The notes under the pieces were generated by a model that made no database searches, was not told the origin of the DNA, and was given only the letters and a program-made list of their open reading frames with translations. Shown in pieces: positions 1 to 9,052 of a stretch of DNA of 64,000 nucleotides. Made by a program: the position numbers and the translations under genes. The stretch's first letter is position 1, and each line of letters starts with the position of its first letter. Source of the stretch: Rhodococcus pseudokoreensis (GTDB lineage Bacteria > Actinomycetota > Actinomycetes > Mycobacteriales > Mycobacteriaceae); contig NZ_CP070619.1 in assembly GCF_017068395.1 (NCBI RefSeq), forward strand, positions 1,054,001-1,118,000. The letters run 5' to 3'.

Positions 1-1219
1 CGAAACCGCTGGTCCCCGGTTGTACGTAGACCGTGTCGGCGTTGTCGCCCGCGTCGTCCGCCTGGGCCAGTTCGACCGCGCGGGCGTCGCCGGGGATCGG
101 AAGGGTCCGGCCCGCGACCAGCGACAGTTCGGCCGCCGGACCGCTCGAGCCGGTCTCGTCCGGCGCACGGAGAGGCTTCCAGGTCAGGCAGCTCACGGGA
201 CTGTCGGAGGCATCGACGATCGTGGGTGCCGACTCGGGGAAACTGTCCACCGCAAGCTGTTCCACGGAGGGGATTCGCTTGGTGGCGTCCGGCGGGACGC
301 TCGACATCTCGGTCTCGCCGTGCGAGTCCGACAGGAAGATCAGGTTCGCGACGGCCGAGCTGATCTTCTGGATGCCGTCGCTAAGGACCACGTAGTGGGC
401 GGTCTCGGAGCCGATGAGCGCCGTGAACACCGATCCCACGACCTTGTCCTGCAACGGATACCGGGGGCTGCTCCCGGCCCCCGGAATGACGGGTGCCGTG
501 AGTGGCGGCACTTCGGGGATGGCGTTGATGAGACCCTTGCTCACCGGGCGCGGCCGGGCGCCTTCGAGGCCCAGCGCACGGGTGACAGCGGGGTCGTCCA
601 GGTCGACCCGAGCCCGCTTGCCGCCGTATATCAGGTACGCCGCGTCGGAAGTCGACGCGAGCAGTCCCTGATCTCCCGTGAGGGTCCCGCCACCGTTGGA
701 GGCCTCCGGCTGGCCGACGATGACCGATGTTGTGACGGAATGACTTCCGTCGGCTGCGATCGAATCGCACACGGTCCACGGTGTCTTCGCCGCGGGATCT
801 CCGGCCGGCAGTGCCGACGGCGCGCCGGGAATCCCGACGAGGGCACCGCGCGGGCGGGTGTCGAGTTCGGATTCCTTGACGATCACCGGATTCTCGGACT
901 TTCCGACGATGAGCCGTGCGGACGCGAGATTCAGGACGGGACGGAGTGTGTCGCCCATGACGACGAACATGGCGCCCGAATCCTTGCCGACGACGATCGA
1001 CGCGTCACCGATCTTGTCCTGCGGACGGAACAGCGCCAGCGCGGCGCACCCGGCGAGGCCGAGCGACGCGATCACGACCCCCACCGCGAGTGCGCGCGAC
1101 TGCGACCGCATGGGGTCGTGCAACATTCGGACGTCGCGGCGCACCAGGGCGTGCTCCATCCTTCTGACCAGAAAGCGATACCCGTTGACCTGCCACCGGG
1201 TAGTGGGTGTTACAGCCAT
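1..1219 (-). CDS. eccB: Type VII secretion protein EccB, 3' end missing
   Basis: Membrane-anchored core component of the ESX/type VII secretion machine; EccB family members carry one membrane segment and a large extracytoplasmic domain. The ATG lies at 1219 and the frame stays open for 406 codons to the left edge, so the C-terminus is outside the window (family members usually run to about 480-500 residues). The N-terminus has the family look: TTRWQVNGYRFLVRRMEHAL, then RRDVRMLHDPMRSQ, then one hydrophobic segment (about residues 45-65) before the outer domain. It diverges from eccE across 112 bp. EccB next to truA-rplQ-rpoA matches the neighbourhood of the ESX-4 locus in mycobacteria, so I read it as EccB4-like; the subtype is inferred from position. 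Confidence 0.9.
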   Translation of the reverse strand, partial: MAVTPTTRWQVNGYRFLVRRMEHALVRRDVRMLHDPMRSQSRALAVGVVIASLGLAGCAALALFRPQDKIGDASIVVGKDSGAMFVVMGDTLRPVLNLASARLIVGKSENPVIVKESELDTRPRGALVGIPGAPSALPAGDPAAKTPWTVCDSIAADGSHSVTTSVIVGQPEASNGGGTLTGDQGLLASTSDAAYLIYGGKRARVDLDDPAVTRALGLEGARPRPVSKGLINAIPEVPPLTAPVIPGAGSSPRYPLQDKVVGSVFTALIGSETAHYVVLSDGIQKISSAVANLIFLSDSHGETEMSSVPPDATKRIPSVEQLAVDSFPESAPTIVDASDSPVSCLTWKPLRAPDETGSSGPAAELSLVAGRTLPIPGDARAVELAQADDAGDNADTVYVQPGTSGF

Positions 1220-1331
1220 TGTTCCTCCCCCGTGCTGCACAGCGCTCGGGGTGACACAGTACAGTTCCATCGACAATCTTCACGGCGGACGGGTACGGGT
1301 CTGCTGGGTTCAGGTATTCGGGGGAGGAACC
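1220..1331. promoter_or_regulatory. eccB/eccE divergent intergenic region
   Basis: These 112 bp separate two divergent start codons and must hold the promoters for both. A strong ribosome-binding stretch, GGGGAGGAAC at 1321-1330, lies directly before the eccE ATG. On the eccB side a GGGGGAGGAAC-like sequence (complement of about 1220-1230) lies directly before its ATG. I could not place -10/-35 boxes with confidence. Confidence 0.5.
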
Positions 1332-2981
1332 ATGGACCGTTCACGTGTCACACGTCGGCCGTCGCCTCTTCGGTTTTCGGCGGCCGAGGTGATCATCGCG
1401 CAACTTCTGGGGGTGACCGGCGGGGTCGTGGCCTCGCTGTGCGGGCTGGTCTGGTGGGGCGCCGTCGCACTTGCCGTCGTCCTCGTCGTCGCCGCGCTCG
1501 TCCGGGTGGGCGGCTGGTCGAGCCTGGACTGGGCGCGGACGTATTGGCGGTACTGCACCGAACCCGGCCGGGCGGAGTCCCGCACCGTCGACTTCCAGGC
1601 GCCGACCGGTCAGTCCGTCGGGCTCCGCTGGGACGGGGGGAACGTGGTCGCCGTCGTCGAGGTCCTGCCTCCCGCGGGCAGTCTCACCCAGATCACCCGA
1701 GACGGCTTCCAGACGACGCACGAACTCCCCACCGACGCGCTCGCCGCGTGCCTCGTGCAGCACGACATTTCGCTGACCGGTATCGACATCGTCAGCCACG
1801 GTTATCGCGCCGCGGCGGGCACGCCGGCAACCGATGTGTACGACAGGCTGGTCGGCCCGCTCCCGGCGACGGCGACCCGGATGGTGTGGCTCGCCCTGCG
1901 ATTCGACGCCACCGAGAGCGTCGCGGCCGTGGCGCGGCGAGGCGGCGGTGAGGAAGGCGCTTCCCGCGCGATCACGATCGCGGCCGGCCGGGTCGTGCGC
2001 GCACTCGCCGATTCCGGCTGCCGCGCGCGGATTCTCACCGCCCCGGAGATCGACTCCGCCGCGCTGCAGATCAGCCGCGGCGTCGACCCGAAGACCTTCA
2101 CACAGACGTGGAAGCAGGCACCGCTGCCCGGAGTGTGCAACACCGGCTACGGCGTCGACCCGCGGTACCTGACGCGAGATCTGCTCGCGAAGCTGTGGGT
2201 CCCGTCGAGCCTCGGTACCACCGTGACGATCCGGCTCCGTCCCAGCGGGCACGACGGCCAGGTGAAGGTGGGTGCCGCCTGCCGGGTGACCACGCGGACG
2301 ATGCCCGAGCCGCTCGCAATTCCCGGGCTCGTCTCGATGCAGGGCAGGCACAAGGACGGGCTGCTGTCCAATCTCCCCGTCGCTATGCCGGACCTCGACG
2401 ACGTGATGCCCTTGACCGACATGTCCGTCGAGGATCTGCGCGGCCTGCAGTTGCCCCCGGCGGGATGCGGCCAGCTCATCGGCTCCGACGACTACGGCCA
2501 CGGAATCACCGCCCGCATCGCAGGTCCCGGCGTCGGCATGGTCTACGTGGCGGGCGAACTGTACCTCGCCCAGCAGCTCGTGTTCCGTGCCGTCGCGACA
2601 GGTGCCCGGGTGCTCATCCACACCGATCGGCCCGACGCGTGGTCGTCGTTGATCGACTCCATCGCCACACCTGACCGGTTGCGCATCGCAGGTCACAACC
2701 CGCAGTCCGACAACAGGTTCAACACGGTGGTGTTCGACGGCGTCAACGCGCTGCCGCCCCGCGCCGGCGTCACGGCGATCTACCTGTACGGGGAGCCGAG
2801 TCAGTGGCCCGGCGCCGAACCGGACCTGTCGATCGTCCAGCCGAATGCGCTGGGCGACCGGATTCTTCTGTCGACGGGAGGGACGAGCATCGAACTGATG
2901 CTGGTGACGATCTCGTCCGAGACGGCGTTCATCGGCCGCCCGCGCGCGGTGGAGGAGTACTCGCCCGCCTACCAGTACTAG
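1332..2981 (+). CDS. eccE: Type VII secretion protein EccE
   Basis: EccE is a peripheral membrane component of the ESX translocon. The product is 549 residues from the ATG at 1332, chosen because GGGGAGGAAC precedes it; the longer open frame upstream overlaps eccB antisense and lacks family similarity. Two adjacent hydrophobic segments near residues 18-60 (VIIAQLLGVTGGVVASLCGL and WWGAVALAVVLVVAALVRVG) match the usual EccE topology, followed by a cytoplasmic domain with TRDGFQTTHELPTDALAACL. An eccE gene beside an ESX-4-type eccB is notable: M. tuberculosis ESX-4 lacks eccE, while ancestral ESX-4 loci in other actinobacteria keep it (family knowledge). Confidence 0.85.
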   Translation: MDRSRVTRRPSPLRFSAAEVIIAQLLGVTGGVVASLCGLVWWGAVALAVVLVVAALVRVGGWSSLDWARTYWRYCTEPGRAESRTVDFQAPTGQSVGLRWDGGNVVAVVEVLPPAGSLTQITRDGFQTTHELPTDALAACLVQHDISLTGIDIVSHGYRAAAGTPATDVYDRLVGPLPATATRMVWLALRFDATESVAAVARRGGGEEGASRAITIAAGRVVRALADSGCRARILTAPEIDSAALQISRGVDPKTFTQTWKQAPLPGVCNTGYGVDPRYLTRDLLAKLWVPSSLGTTVTIRLRPSGHDGQVKVGAACRVTTRTMPEPLAIPGLVSMQGRHKDGLLSNLPVAMPDLDDVMPLTDMSVEDLRGLQLPPAGCGQLIGSDDYGHGITARIAGPGVGMVYVAGELYLAQQLVFRAVATGARVLIHTDRPDAWSSLIDSIATPDRLRIAGHNPQSDNRFNTVVFDGVNALPPRAGVTAIYLYGEPSQWPGAEPDLSIVQPNALGDRILLSTGGTSIELMLVTISSETAFIGRPRAVEEYSPAYQY

Positions 2982-3544
2982 CCGGGGTACGGCGTGGTCT
3001 CGCGCTGAACCCGGACCGCGTCGGCCCACCACACCAGTTGTGCCAGCATGCGGTCCGCCGAGTCGATGGCGGCGCCGTCGGTGGTCTGCCCCTGGTCGTC
3101 GAATCTCTTGCGCACCCGGTGGAAGCTCACGCTCTGCCGGACCGACACCATGTGGAGTTCCGCTACAACCTGACGTAGCTGCTCGGTTGCCCGGAGCCCG
3201 CCTGCCAGTCCGCCGTACGACACGAAACCGATGGGCTTCGAGCGCCATTCGTGTTTGAGACTGTCGAACGCGGTCTTCAGTGCCGCAGGGTAGCCGTGGT
3301 TGTACTCGGAGGTGACGGCCACGAATCCGTCGGCTCGGCCCACCCGCTCACGGAATTCGTCGGTCACCGTGGATTCGTCGAAATCCTGCGGCAACGGCGT
3401 GTCGGCGAGGTCGATGACCCCCACGTCCAGTCCCGGGTAGGCGCGCGCACGTTCGGCGAACCAGCCGGCGACGACGGGAGCGATCCGGCCGACCCTGACG
3501 GACCCGATGATGATCTCGATCCGGACTGGCGCGACTGCGGTCAT
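2978..3544 (-). CDS. NADPH-dependent FMN reductase family protein
   Basis: A 188-residue flavodoxin-like oxidoreductase that probably reduces FMN or a quinone/azo/nitro substrate with NAD(P)H. The start MTAVAPVRIEIIIGSVRVGR holds the first strand and the flavin phosphate loop (GSVRVGRIAP). TSEYNHGYPAALKTAFDSL is the conserved flavin-binding and dimer motif, and PIGFVSYGGLAGGLRATEQL follows it. The start at 3544 is preceded by AAGGAGC; the longer open frame upstream overlaps truA in another frame and is spurious. Its 3' end overlaps the 3' end of eccE by 4 bases (convergent). The physiological substrate cannot be told from sequence. Confidence 0.85.
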   Translation of the reverse strand: MTAVAPVRIEIIIGSVRVGRIAPVVAGWFAERARAYPGLDVGVIDLADTPLPQDFDESTVTDEFRERVGRADGFVAVTSEYNHGYPAALKTAFDSLKHEWRSKPIGFVSYGGLAGGLRATEQLRQVVAELHMVSVRQSVSFHRVRKRFDDQGQTTDGAAIDSADRMLAQLVWWADAVRVQRETTPYPG

Positions 3545-3593
3545 GAACACGCTCCTTCTTTCCGGGGCAATCCTGGAGGTCGATGATCGGGCT

Positions 3594-4487
3594 TCAGTCG
3601 CCGCAGCAGCCGCCGGGCACGGTCCGAACGTCCCGGGTGATCTGGTTGCGTGCCGCCAGATCCGCGTCTTCGGGGTAGTCGACCCGCACCAGGGACAGTC
3701 CGTGCGCGGGGGCCACCAGAATCGAACTCGACCGCGACTTCTCGCGGAGGAGACCCTCGATCCAGCCCAGATCGCGCCTGCCCTCCCCCACGGCGAGAAC
3801 CGCACCGACGAGACTGCGCACCATCGACCAGCAGAACGCGTCGGCGCTGACGAAGGCGGTGAACACGTCGCCGTCGCGTTCCCAATCGAAACGCTGCAGA
3901 TCGCGGACCGTGGTGGCGCCTTCCCGGCGTTTGCAGAACGCCGCGAAGTCGTGCAACCCCAGCAGCGTCGCGGACGCCGAGCGCATGAGTTCGAGGTCGA
4001 GGACCTTCGGATACGACACGGTGTCCCGGGCTCGGAGCGGGTCGGCACCGTAGACCGCCGATGTCAGGCGGTACTCGTAGTGCCTCCGCATCGCGGAAAA
4101 CCGTGCATCGAAGTGTTCGGGCGCGAAGGAGATGTGCTTGATCCGCACATCTTTCGGCAGAAACCGCGCGAGCCTGCGGACCAGCCGGGACGGGTCTTCC
4201 GGCAGGGCGTCGACCGGAACGTCGACGTGCGCGACCTGACCGTTGGCGTGGACGCCGGCGTCGGTCCGCCCCGCCACGGTGAGCTGCAACGGCGTGCGCA
4301 GGACGGCGCCGAGCTTCTCCTCGATCTCCCCGCACACGGTGCGCAGGCCGTTCTGGCGGGCCCACCCGGAGAAGTCCGTTCCGTCGTATGCGATATCCAG
4401 GCGCAAGCGGCGGGTCTCATACGAAACGGGCCCGCCGTCCCTCGGGGGGACGACGGGCTCGTTCGATTCAGCGTGTGCCGAAACCAA
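3594..4487 (-). CDS. truA: tRNA pseudouridine synthase A
   Basis: Makes pseudouridine at positions 38-40 of the tRNA anticodon arm. The 297-residue product has [18 protein letters not shown] near the N-terminus and the catalytic aspartate motif [19 protein letters not shown], then [15 protein letters not shown] and [19 protein letters not shown] core segments (here [21 protein letters not shown]), all typical of TruA. The start is a TTG at 4487, six bases after the rplQ stop; the Shine-Dalgarno AAGGA lies inside the last rplQ codons, so the two are translationally coupled. It is the last gene of the alpha operon, the same order as in mycobacteria. Confidence 0.93.
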   Translation of the reverse strand: MVSAHAESNEPVVPPRDGGPVSYETRRLRLDIAYDGTDFSGWARQNGLRTVCGEIEEKLGAVLRTPLQLTVAGRTDAGVHANGQVAHVDVPVDALPEDPSRLVRRLARFLPKDVRIKHISFAPEHFDARFSAMRRHYEYRLTSAVYGADPLRARDTVSYPKVLDLELMRSASATLLGLHDFAAFCKRREGATTVRDLQRFDWERDGDVFTAFVSADAFCWSMVRSLVGAVLAVGEGRRDLGWIEGLLREKSRSSSILVAPAHGLSLVRVDYPEDADLAARNQITRDVRTVPGGCCGD

Positions 4488-4492
4488 GTGGA

Positions 4493-5062
4493 CTAGTCCT
4501 TCTTGGCCTCTTCGGCCTCGGGAGCGTCGGCCGCGGTGGCGGACTCGTCCTCGATGGCCTCGACGACGGCGTCAGCGTTCTCGACCTCGGCGTCCGTTGC
4601 CTCGGCCTCGACGGCCTCGACGACGTTCTCCTCGGCGGGAGCAGCAGCCGGCGCATCCTTCGACGCCTTCACGCGACGAGCGCGGTCGGCCTCGGAGGTG
4701 ACGGTCTTCTCCTTGACGAGCTCGATGATCGCCATCGGCGCGTTGTCGCCCTTACGGGGGACCGTCTTGATGATGCGGGTGTAGCCGCCGTCACGATCGG
4801 CGTAGAACGGGCCGATCTCCGCGAACAGGGTGTGCACGACATCCTTGTTGCGGATGACCTTCAGAACCTCGCGACGGTGAGCCAGGGTCCCGGCCTTGGC
4901 GTGCGTGACGAGCTTCTCGGCGTACGGGCGCAGGGCCTTGGCCTTGGACTCCGTGGTGGTGATGCGGCCGTGCTCGAAGAGCGCGGTAGCCAGATTGGCG
5001 AAGATCGCCTTCTGGTGCGAAGCCGACCCGCCGAAGCGGGCACCCTTCTTGGGCTTGGGCAT
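4493..5062 (-). CDS. rplQ: 50S ribosomal protein L17
   Basis: L17 lines the peptide exit region of the large subunit. The conserved body spans about residues 1-118 ([20 protein letters not shown], then [19 protein letters not shown]). The product is 189 residues because of a roughly 70-residue acidic Ala/Glu-rich tail (about 130-189), longer than the 120-residue bacterial core but common in actinobacteria. The ATG at 5062 follows rpoA by 27 bp in the alpha operon, and truA starts 6 bp after its stop. Confidence 0.97.
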   Translation of the reverse strand: MPKPKKGARFGGSASHQKAIFANLATALFEHGRITTTESKAKALRPYAEKLVTHAKAGTLAHRREVLKVIRNKDVVHTLFAEIGPFYADRDGGYTRIIKTVPRKGDNAPMAIIELVKEKTVTSEADRARRVKASKDAPAAAPAEENVVEAVEAEATDAEVENADAVVEAIEDESATAADAPEAEEAKKD

Positions 5063-5089
5063 GATGATCTCCTAGTAAAGGACCGTGAG

Positions 5090-6151
5090 CTACAGCTGTT
5101 CGGTCTCGGCGTAGTCCTCGGTGCCCTCGGCATCACCGAAGGAACCGGCGTCCGTGTCGCTCCACGTTCCGGTGGCGGCGTCGTAGCCGGCAACGGTGGT
5201 GGGATCGAAGGACGCGGGGCTGTCCTTGAGGGCCAGGCCGAGCGAATGCAGCTTGACCTTCACCTCGTCGATGGACTTCTGTCCGAAGTTGCGGATGTCG
5301 AGCAGATCGGACTCGGTACGGCCGACAAGCTCACCGACGGTGTGAACACCCTCGCGCTTGAGGCAGTTGTAGGAACGGACCGTCAGGTCCAGGTCCTCGA
5401 TGGGCAGTCCGAACGAAGCAATGTGATCGGCCTCGGCGGGCGAGGGTCCGATCTCGATGCCTTCTGCTTCGACGTTCAGCTCACGGGCCAGGCCGAAGAG
5501 CTCAACCAGGGTCTTGCCCGCAGAAGCGAGCGCGTCCCGAGCGGTGATGGAGTTCTTGGTTTCCACATCGAGCACGAGCCGATCGAAGTCGGTGCGCTGC
5601 TCGACGCGGGTGGCCTCCACCTTGTAGGTGACCTTGAGCACCGGCGAGTAGATCGAGTCGACCGGGATACGGCCGATCTCGGCGCCGGACGCCTTGTTCT
5701 GGACGGCGGGGACGTAGCCGCGACCGCGCTCGACGACGAGCTCGATCTCCAGCTTTCCCTTGTCGTTCAGGGTGGCGATGTGCAGATCCGGGTTGTTCAC
5801 GGTGACGCCGGCCGGGGGCACGATGTCGCCTGCGGTCACAGCGCCGGGGCCCTGCTTGCGGACGTACATGGTGACCGGCTCGTCCTCTTCGGAGCTCACG
5901 ACGAGGCCCTTGAGGTTCAGGATGACGTCGGTGACGTCTTCCTTCACACCGGGAACTGTGGTGAACTCGTGCAGAACGCCGTCGATGCGGATGCTGGTGA
6001 CAGCAGCGCCGGGAATCGACGAGAGCAGCGTGCGGCGGAGCGAATTGCCGAGGGTGTACCCGAAGCCTGGCTCGAGGGGCTCGATGACGAACTTCGAGCG
6101 GTTGTCAGCGATGACCTCTTCGGTCAGCGTGGGTCGCTGAGAAATGAGCAT
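5090..6151 (-). CDS. rpoA: DNA-directed RNA polymerase alpha subunit
   Basis: The alpha subunit nucleates RNA polymerase assembly and touches upstream promoter DNA and activators. The 353-residue product starts [20 protein letters not shown] and has the dimerisation core [20 protein letters not shown]. The C-terminal domain includes [20 protein letters not shown] and [20 protein letters not shown] (about 255-310), followed by the acidic tail usual in actinobacteria. The ATG at 6151 has GGAGGAAATCC before it. It is separated from rpsD by a 116-bp gap holding a 19-bp perfect hairpin, so rpoA-rplQ-truA may be partly uncoupled from the upstream genes. Confidence 0.98.
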   Translation of the reverse strand: MLISQRPTLTEEVIADNRSKFVIEPLEPGFGYTLGNSLRRTLLSSIPGAAVTSIRIDGVLHEFTTVPGVKEDVTDVILNLKGLVVSSEEDEPVTMYVRKQGPGAVTAGDIVPPAGVTVNNPDLHIATLNDKGKLEIELVVERGRGYVPAVQNKASGAEIGRIPVDSIYSPVLKVTYKVEATRVEQRTDFDRLVLDVETKNSITARDALASAGKTLVELFGLARELNVEAEGIEIGPSPAEADHIASFGLPIEDLDLTVRSYNCLKREGVHTVGELVGRTESDLLDIRNFGQKSIDEVKVKLHSLGLALKDSPASFDPTTVAGYDAATGTWSDTDAGSFGDAEGTEDYAETEQL

Positions 6152-6195
6152 TGGATTTCCTCCTGTACGGGCGTCCGCTATTTGACGCCCACGAT

Positions 6196-6256
6196 GGGAA
6201 AGGCACTTCGTGCCCGTGCGCCTTTCCGGTAGTCGGAACTACCGGAAAGGCGCACG
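6196..6256 (-). terminator. 19-bp perfect hairpin plus nested alternative hairpin, rpsD-rpoA gap
   Basis: Arms 6215-6233 and 6238-6256 are perfectly complementary around a 4-base loop (6234-6237). Just downstream in the sense of transcription, GGCAC 6202-6206 and GTGCC 6210-6214 form a second small hairpin. GGAAAGGC at 6197-6204 repeats part of the big stem and can pair instead with 6220-6227. Two mutually exclusive folds are therefore possible, an attenuator-like layout. No long U-run follows, so termination, processing or mRNA stabilisation are all possible. Confidence 0.6.
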
Positions 6257-6267
6257 AGCCGTCAGGC

Positions 6268-6873
6268 CTACTTCGAGTAGTACTCGACGATGAGCTGTTC
6301 CTGCAGAGGAACGTCGATCTGCGCACGCTCGGGAAGCTGGTGAACCAGAACCCGGAGACGTCCACCGACAACCTGCAGCCAACCCGGGATCGGGCGATCG
6401 CCCTGGGTCTCGCGCGCAACCTGGAAGGGAAGCGTGGACAGCGACTTGTCCTTGACATCGATGATGTCGTACTGGGAGACGCGGTAGCTGGGGATGTCGA
6501 CCTTCTTGTTGTTCACGAGAAGGTGACCGTGCGTGACCAGCTGACGGGCCTGGCGGCGGGTGCGTGCCAGTCCGGCGCGGTACACGACGTTGTCGAGACG
6601 CGACTCCAGGATGCGGAGCAGGTTCTCACCGGTCTTACCGGGGCGGTTGTTCGCCTCCTTGTAGTACAGGCGGAACTGCTTCTCCATGACGCCGTAGGTG
6701 AAGCGAGCCTTCTGCTTCTCCTGCAGCTGGAGCAGGTACTCGCTCTCCTTGATCCGCGCGCGGCCGTGCTGGCCCGGCGGGTAGGGACGACGCTCGAACG
6801 CCTGGTCGCCTCCAACGAGGTCGACGCGCAGACGACGCGACTTGCGGGTGATGGGTCCGGTATAACGTGCCAT
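6268..6873 (-). CDS. rpsD: 30S ribosomal protein S4
   Basis: Primary 16S rRNA-binding protein that starts small-subunit assembly. The 201-residue product starts MARYTGPITRKSRRLRVDL and has the S4 RNA-binding fold LESRLDNVVYRAGLARTRRQ and ARQLVTHGHLLVNNKKVDIP. It has no cysteines, so it is the zinc-free form. It follows rpsK after 22 bp and is followed by the long hairpin before rpoA. In other bacteria S4 can repress its own operon; nothing here proves this. Confidence 0.98.
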   Translation of the reverse strand: MARYTGPITRKSRRLRVDLVGGDQAFERRPYPPGQHGRARIKESEYLLQLQEKQKARFTYGVMEKQFRLYYKEANNRPGKTGENLLRILESRLDNVVYRAGLARTRRQARQLVTHGHLLVNNKKVDIPSYRVSQYDIIDVKDKSLSTLPFQVARETQGDRPIPGWLQVVGGRLRVLVHQLPERAQIDVPLQEQLIVEYYSK

Positions 6874-6895
6874 TTTTTTCTACCTATCCTTCCCG

Positions 6896-7309
6896 CTAGA
6901 CCCGACGCCGCTTGGGCGGACGGCAGCCGTTGTGCGGCTGGGGGGTGACATCGGAAATGGTGCCGACCTCGAGGCCTGCAGCCTGAAGCGAGCGGATCGC
7001 GGTCTCACGGCCGGAGCCGGGGCCCTTGACGAAGACGTCGACCTTCTTGACACCGTGCTCCTGCGCCTTGCGGGCTGCATTCTCTGCGGCCAGCTGGGCG
7101 GCGAACGGGGTCGACTTACGCGAACCCTTGAAGCCGACGTGTCCCGAGGACGCCCAGGAAATCACGTTTCCGGCGGGGTCCGTGATGGACACGATGGTGT
7201 TGTTGAACGTGCTCTTGATGTGAGCGGCGCCGTGCGGGACGTTCTTCTTGTCCCTGCGACGCGCCTTCTGGGTCTTCTTCGGACCGGTGCTACGTGACTT
7301 GGGGGGCAT
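6896..7309 (-). CDS. rpsK: 30S ribosomal protein S11
   Basis: Platform protein of the small subunit that contacts mRNA in the E/P region. The 137 residues include [20 protein letters not shown], then [20 protein letters not shown] and the C-terminal [18 protein letters not shown] signature. Its ATG overlaps the rpsM stop by one base (7309), a translational coupling typical of this operon. Confidence 0.98.
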   Translation of the reverse strand: MPPKSRSTGPKKTQKARRRDKKNVPHGAAHIKSTFNNTIVSITDPAGNVISWASSGHVGFKGSRKSTPFAAQLAAENAARKAQEHGVKKVDVFVKGPGSGRETAIRSLQAAGLEVGTISDVTPQPHNGCRPPKRRRV

Positions 7310-7683
7310 TACTTCGCCTTCTTCTTGCCTGCAATGGTGCGCTTCGGACCCTTACGGGTACGGGCGTTGGTCTTGGTGCGCTGACCACGCACGGGCAGAC
7401 CACGACGGTGGCGCAGGCCCTGGTAGCAGCCGATCTCGATCTTGCGTCGGATGTCGGCCTGGACCTCGCGGCGAAGGTCACCCTCGACCTTCAGCGACTC
7501 CTCGATGTACTCGCGGAGCTTGGCCAGATCCTCGTCCGAGAGATCCTTGCTCCGCAGATCCGGGCTGACGCCGGTGGCGTCCAGGATCTCCTTGGAGCGG
7601 GTACGGCCGATGCCGTAGATGTAAGTAAGTGCGATCTCCATCCGCTTTTCACGGGGAAGATCGACACCTGCGAGACGTGCCAT
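7309..7683 (-). CDS. rpsM: 30S ribosomal protein S13
   Basis: Head protein of the small subunit that bridges to the large subunit and contacts P-site tRNA. The 124-residue product begins [20 protein letters not shown] and carries [20 protein letters not shown] near the basic C-terminus. It is the first gene after a 221-bp gap below rpmJ and is coupled to rpsK. Confidence 0.98.
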   Translation of the reverse strand: MARLAGVDLPREKRMEIALTYIYGIGRTRSKEILDATGVSPDLRSKDLSDEDLAKLREYIEESLKVEGDLRREVQADIRRKIEIGCYQGLRHRRGLPVRGQRTKTNARTRKGPKRTIAGKKKAK

Positions 7684-7904
7684 GTCGGCATTTCCTATCG
7701 GTGTGCGGAGGTCTGCTCCCAGTCCATCCCCTGTGCCTCTTCAAACGTCGGCGGTCTCGCGACCGACAATGCTTCAACTAACTCAGTGGGGCCCCGGCCT
7801 CCGTGCCGGGGGTGAACCAGTACCTGCTCGAGAGCCGTGAGTACTGGCTGGTGCTGGGAGGTCATCTTTGCTTGTTGCCAAGCAGATCCTCGAAAAGCGG
7901 AGAT
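7684..7904 (-). promoter_or_regulatory. rpmJ-rpsM gap with small inverted repeats
   Basis: A 221-bp gap, unusually long for this operon. CCCCGGC 7792-7798 pairs with GCCGGGG 7805-7811 across 6 bases, and CCAGTAC 7817-7823 pairs with GTACTGG 7841-7847. On the minus-strand transcript these lie downstream of rpmJ, so they could end the infA-rpmJ unit or lead into rpsM. No promoter boxes could be fixed. Confidence 0.35.
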
Positions 7905-8018
7905 CTAGCCCTGACGCTGCTTGTGGCGCAGGTTCTCGCAGATCACCATGACCCGGCCGTTACGACGGATCACCTTGCACTTTTCGCAGATCTTCTTGAC
8001 GCTCGGCTGAACCTTCAC
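7905..8018 (-). CDS. rpmJ: 50S ribosomal protein L36
   Basis: A 37-residue protein starting [20 protein letters not shown] from a GTG at 8018, with an AGGAG ribosome-binding site about 10 bases upstream. Cys11, Cys14, Cys27 and His32 make it the zinc-binding form of L36. It sits between infA and rpsM as in mycobacteria. This is the expected full length. Confidence 0.95.
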   Translation of the reverse strand: MKVQPSVKKICEKCKVIRRNGRVMVICENLRHKQRQG

Positions 8019-8105
8019 GTCTTCTGATCTCCTGTTTTGTGGCAGCCCACTACGCAGATCCGCAGCGGACGTACTTCTCCCCGACCTGGTCGGGCGGGGA
8101 AGCTT

Positions 8106-8327
8106 TTACTTGTACCGGTAAACGATGCGTCCGCGCGACAAGTCGTAGGGCGACAGCTCCACGACAACGCGATCTTCCGGGAGGATGCGAATGTAGTGCT
8201 GACGCATCTTTCCGCTGATGTGGGCGAGAACCTTGTGGCCGTTCTCGAGCTCAATGCGGAACATCGCATTGGGCAGCGGCTCGACTACTCGTCCCTCGAC
8301 CTCGATGGCCCCGTCTTTCTTAGCCAT
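8106..8327 (-). CDS. infA: Translation initiation factor IF-1
   Basis: A 73-residue OB-fold protein that occupies the ribosomal A site during initiation. The sequence starts [20 protein letters not shown] and includes [20 protein letters not shown] and the C-terminal [15 protein letters not shown], nearly invariant in the family. GGAGGAT precedes the ATG at 8327. It is the first gene of the infA-rpmJ unit and diverges from dtd. Confidence 0.98.
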
Positions 8328-8594
8328 ATCCTCCGCGATCCATGTGGTTTGGCGTGCTTATTGCATCTGTTTCCGTTACCGTGGCGCCCAATGGGATCTT
8401 CACCGGCCGAAACATGAACAATCCGGATCGAATCCGGCACTGGGCACGCAGACAACCGGCACGCATAGCGCACCGTTGATCCATGTTACGGGAAATTGCT
8501 CACCAGGCCAAATGCGGTCCCCGGAGGACCCGCCCGCCCGGCGAGAATTCCGCTTCCGAACCCCACCGGTCACGACTCTCGAAGGATGGTGTGC
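8328..8594. promoter_or_regulatory. infA/dtd divergent intergenic region
   Basis: A 267-bp gap between divergent genes, so it should carry both promoters. GGAGGAT before infA and GAAGGA (8581-8586) before dtd are visible ribosome-binding sites. I see no clear -10/-35 pair, no strong hairpin and no small gene. Confidence 0.4.
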
Positions 8595-9032
8595 GTGCGC
8601 GCCCTGGTACAGCGAGTGACGTCCGCGTCGGTCCGAGTGGACGGCGACGAGGTGGGACGGATCACTCCCCCGGCCGGCGGCCACGGGCTGCTCGTCCTGG
8701 TCGGCGTCACCCATACGGACGACTCGGCGAAGGCGGCGCTGCTCGCTAAGAAGGTGTGGACCATGCGCATCCTGGAGAACGAGCAGTCCGCTGCCGACCT
8801 CGACGCCCCGGTGCTCGTCGCCAGTCAGTTCACGCTGATGGCGGACACCCGGCGGGGCAGGCGCCCGTCCTGGTCCGCCGCGGCGCCGAGGCCCGTGGCG
8901 GAACCACTGGTGGACGAGTTCACCGGCGCCCTCCGCGAGCTGGGCGCAACCGTCGAGACGGGCGTGTTCGGCGAACACATGGAGATCAGCCTCGTCAACG
9001 ACGGCCCGGTGACGCTGCTGATCGACGTGTAG
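8595..9032 (+). CDS. dtd: D-aminoacyl-tRNA deacylase
   Basis: Hydrolyses D-amino acids (and mischarged glycine) from tRNA to keep translation homochiral. From the GTG at 8595 the product is 145 residues, the usual family length, beginning [20 protein letters not shown]; the upstream ATG at 8586 would add three residues and sits inside the GAAGGA ribosome-binding site. Diagnostic motifs are [20 protein letters not shown] (the SQFTL active-site motif) and [16 protein letters not shown] (the NDGPVT C-terminal motif). It stands alone on the plus strand amid the ribosomal supercluster. Confidence 0.93.
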   Translation: MRALVQRVTSASVRVDGDEVGRITPPAGGHGLLVLVGVTHTDDSAKAALLAKKVWTMRILENEQSAADLDAPVLVASQFTLMADTRRGRRPSWSAAAPRPVAEPLVDEFTGALRELGATVETGVFGEHMEISLVNDGPVTLLIDV

Positions 9033-9052
9033 CCCGCACCCGCGGGCGGCCG

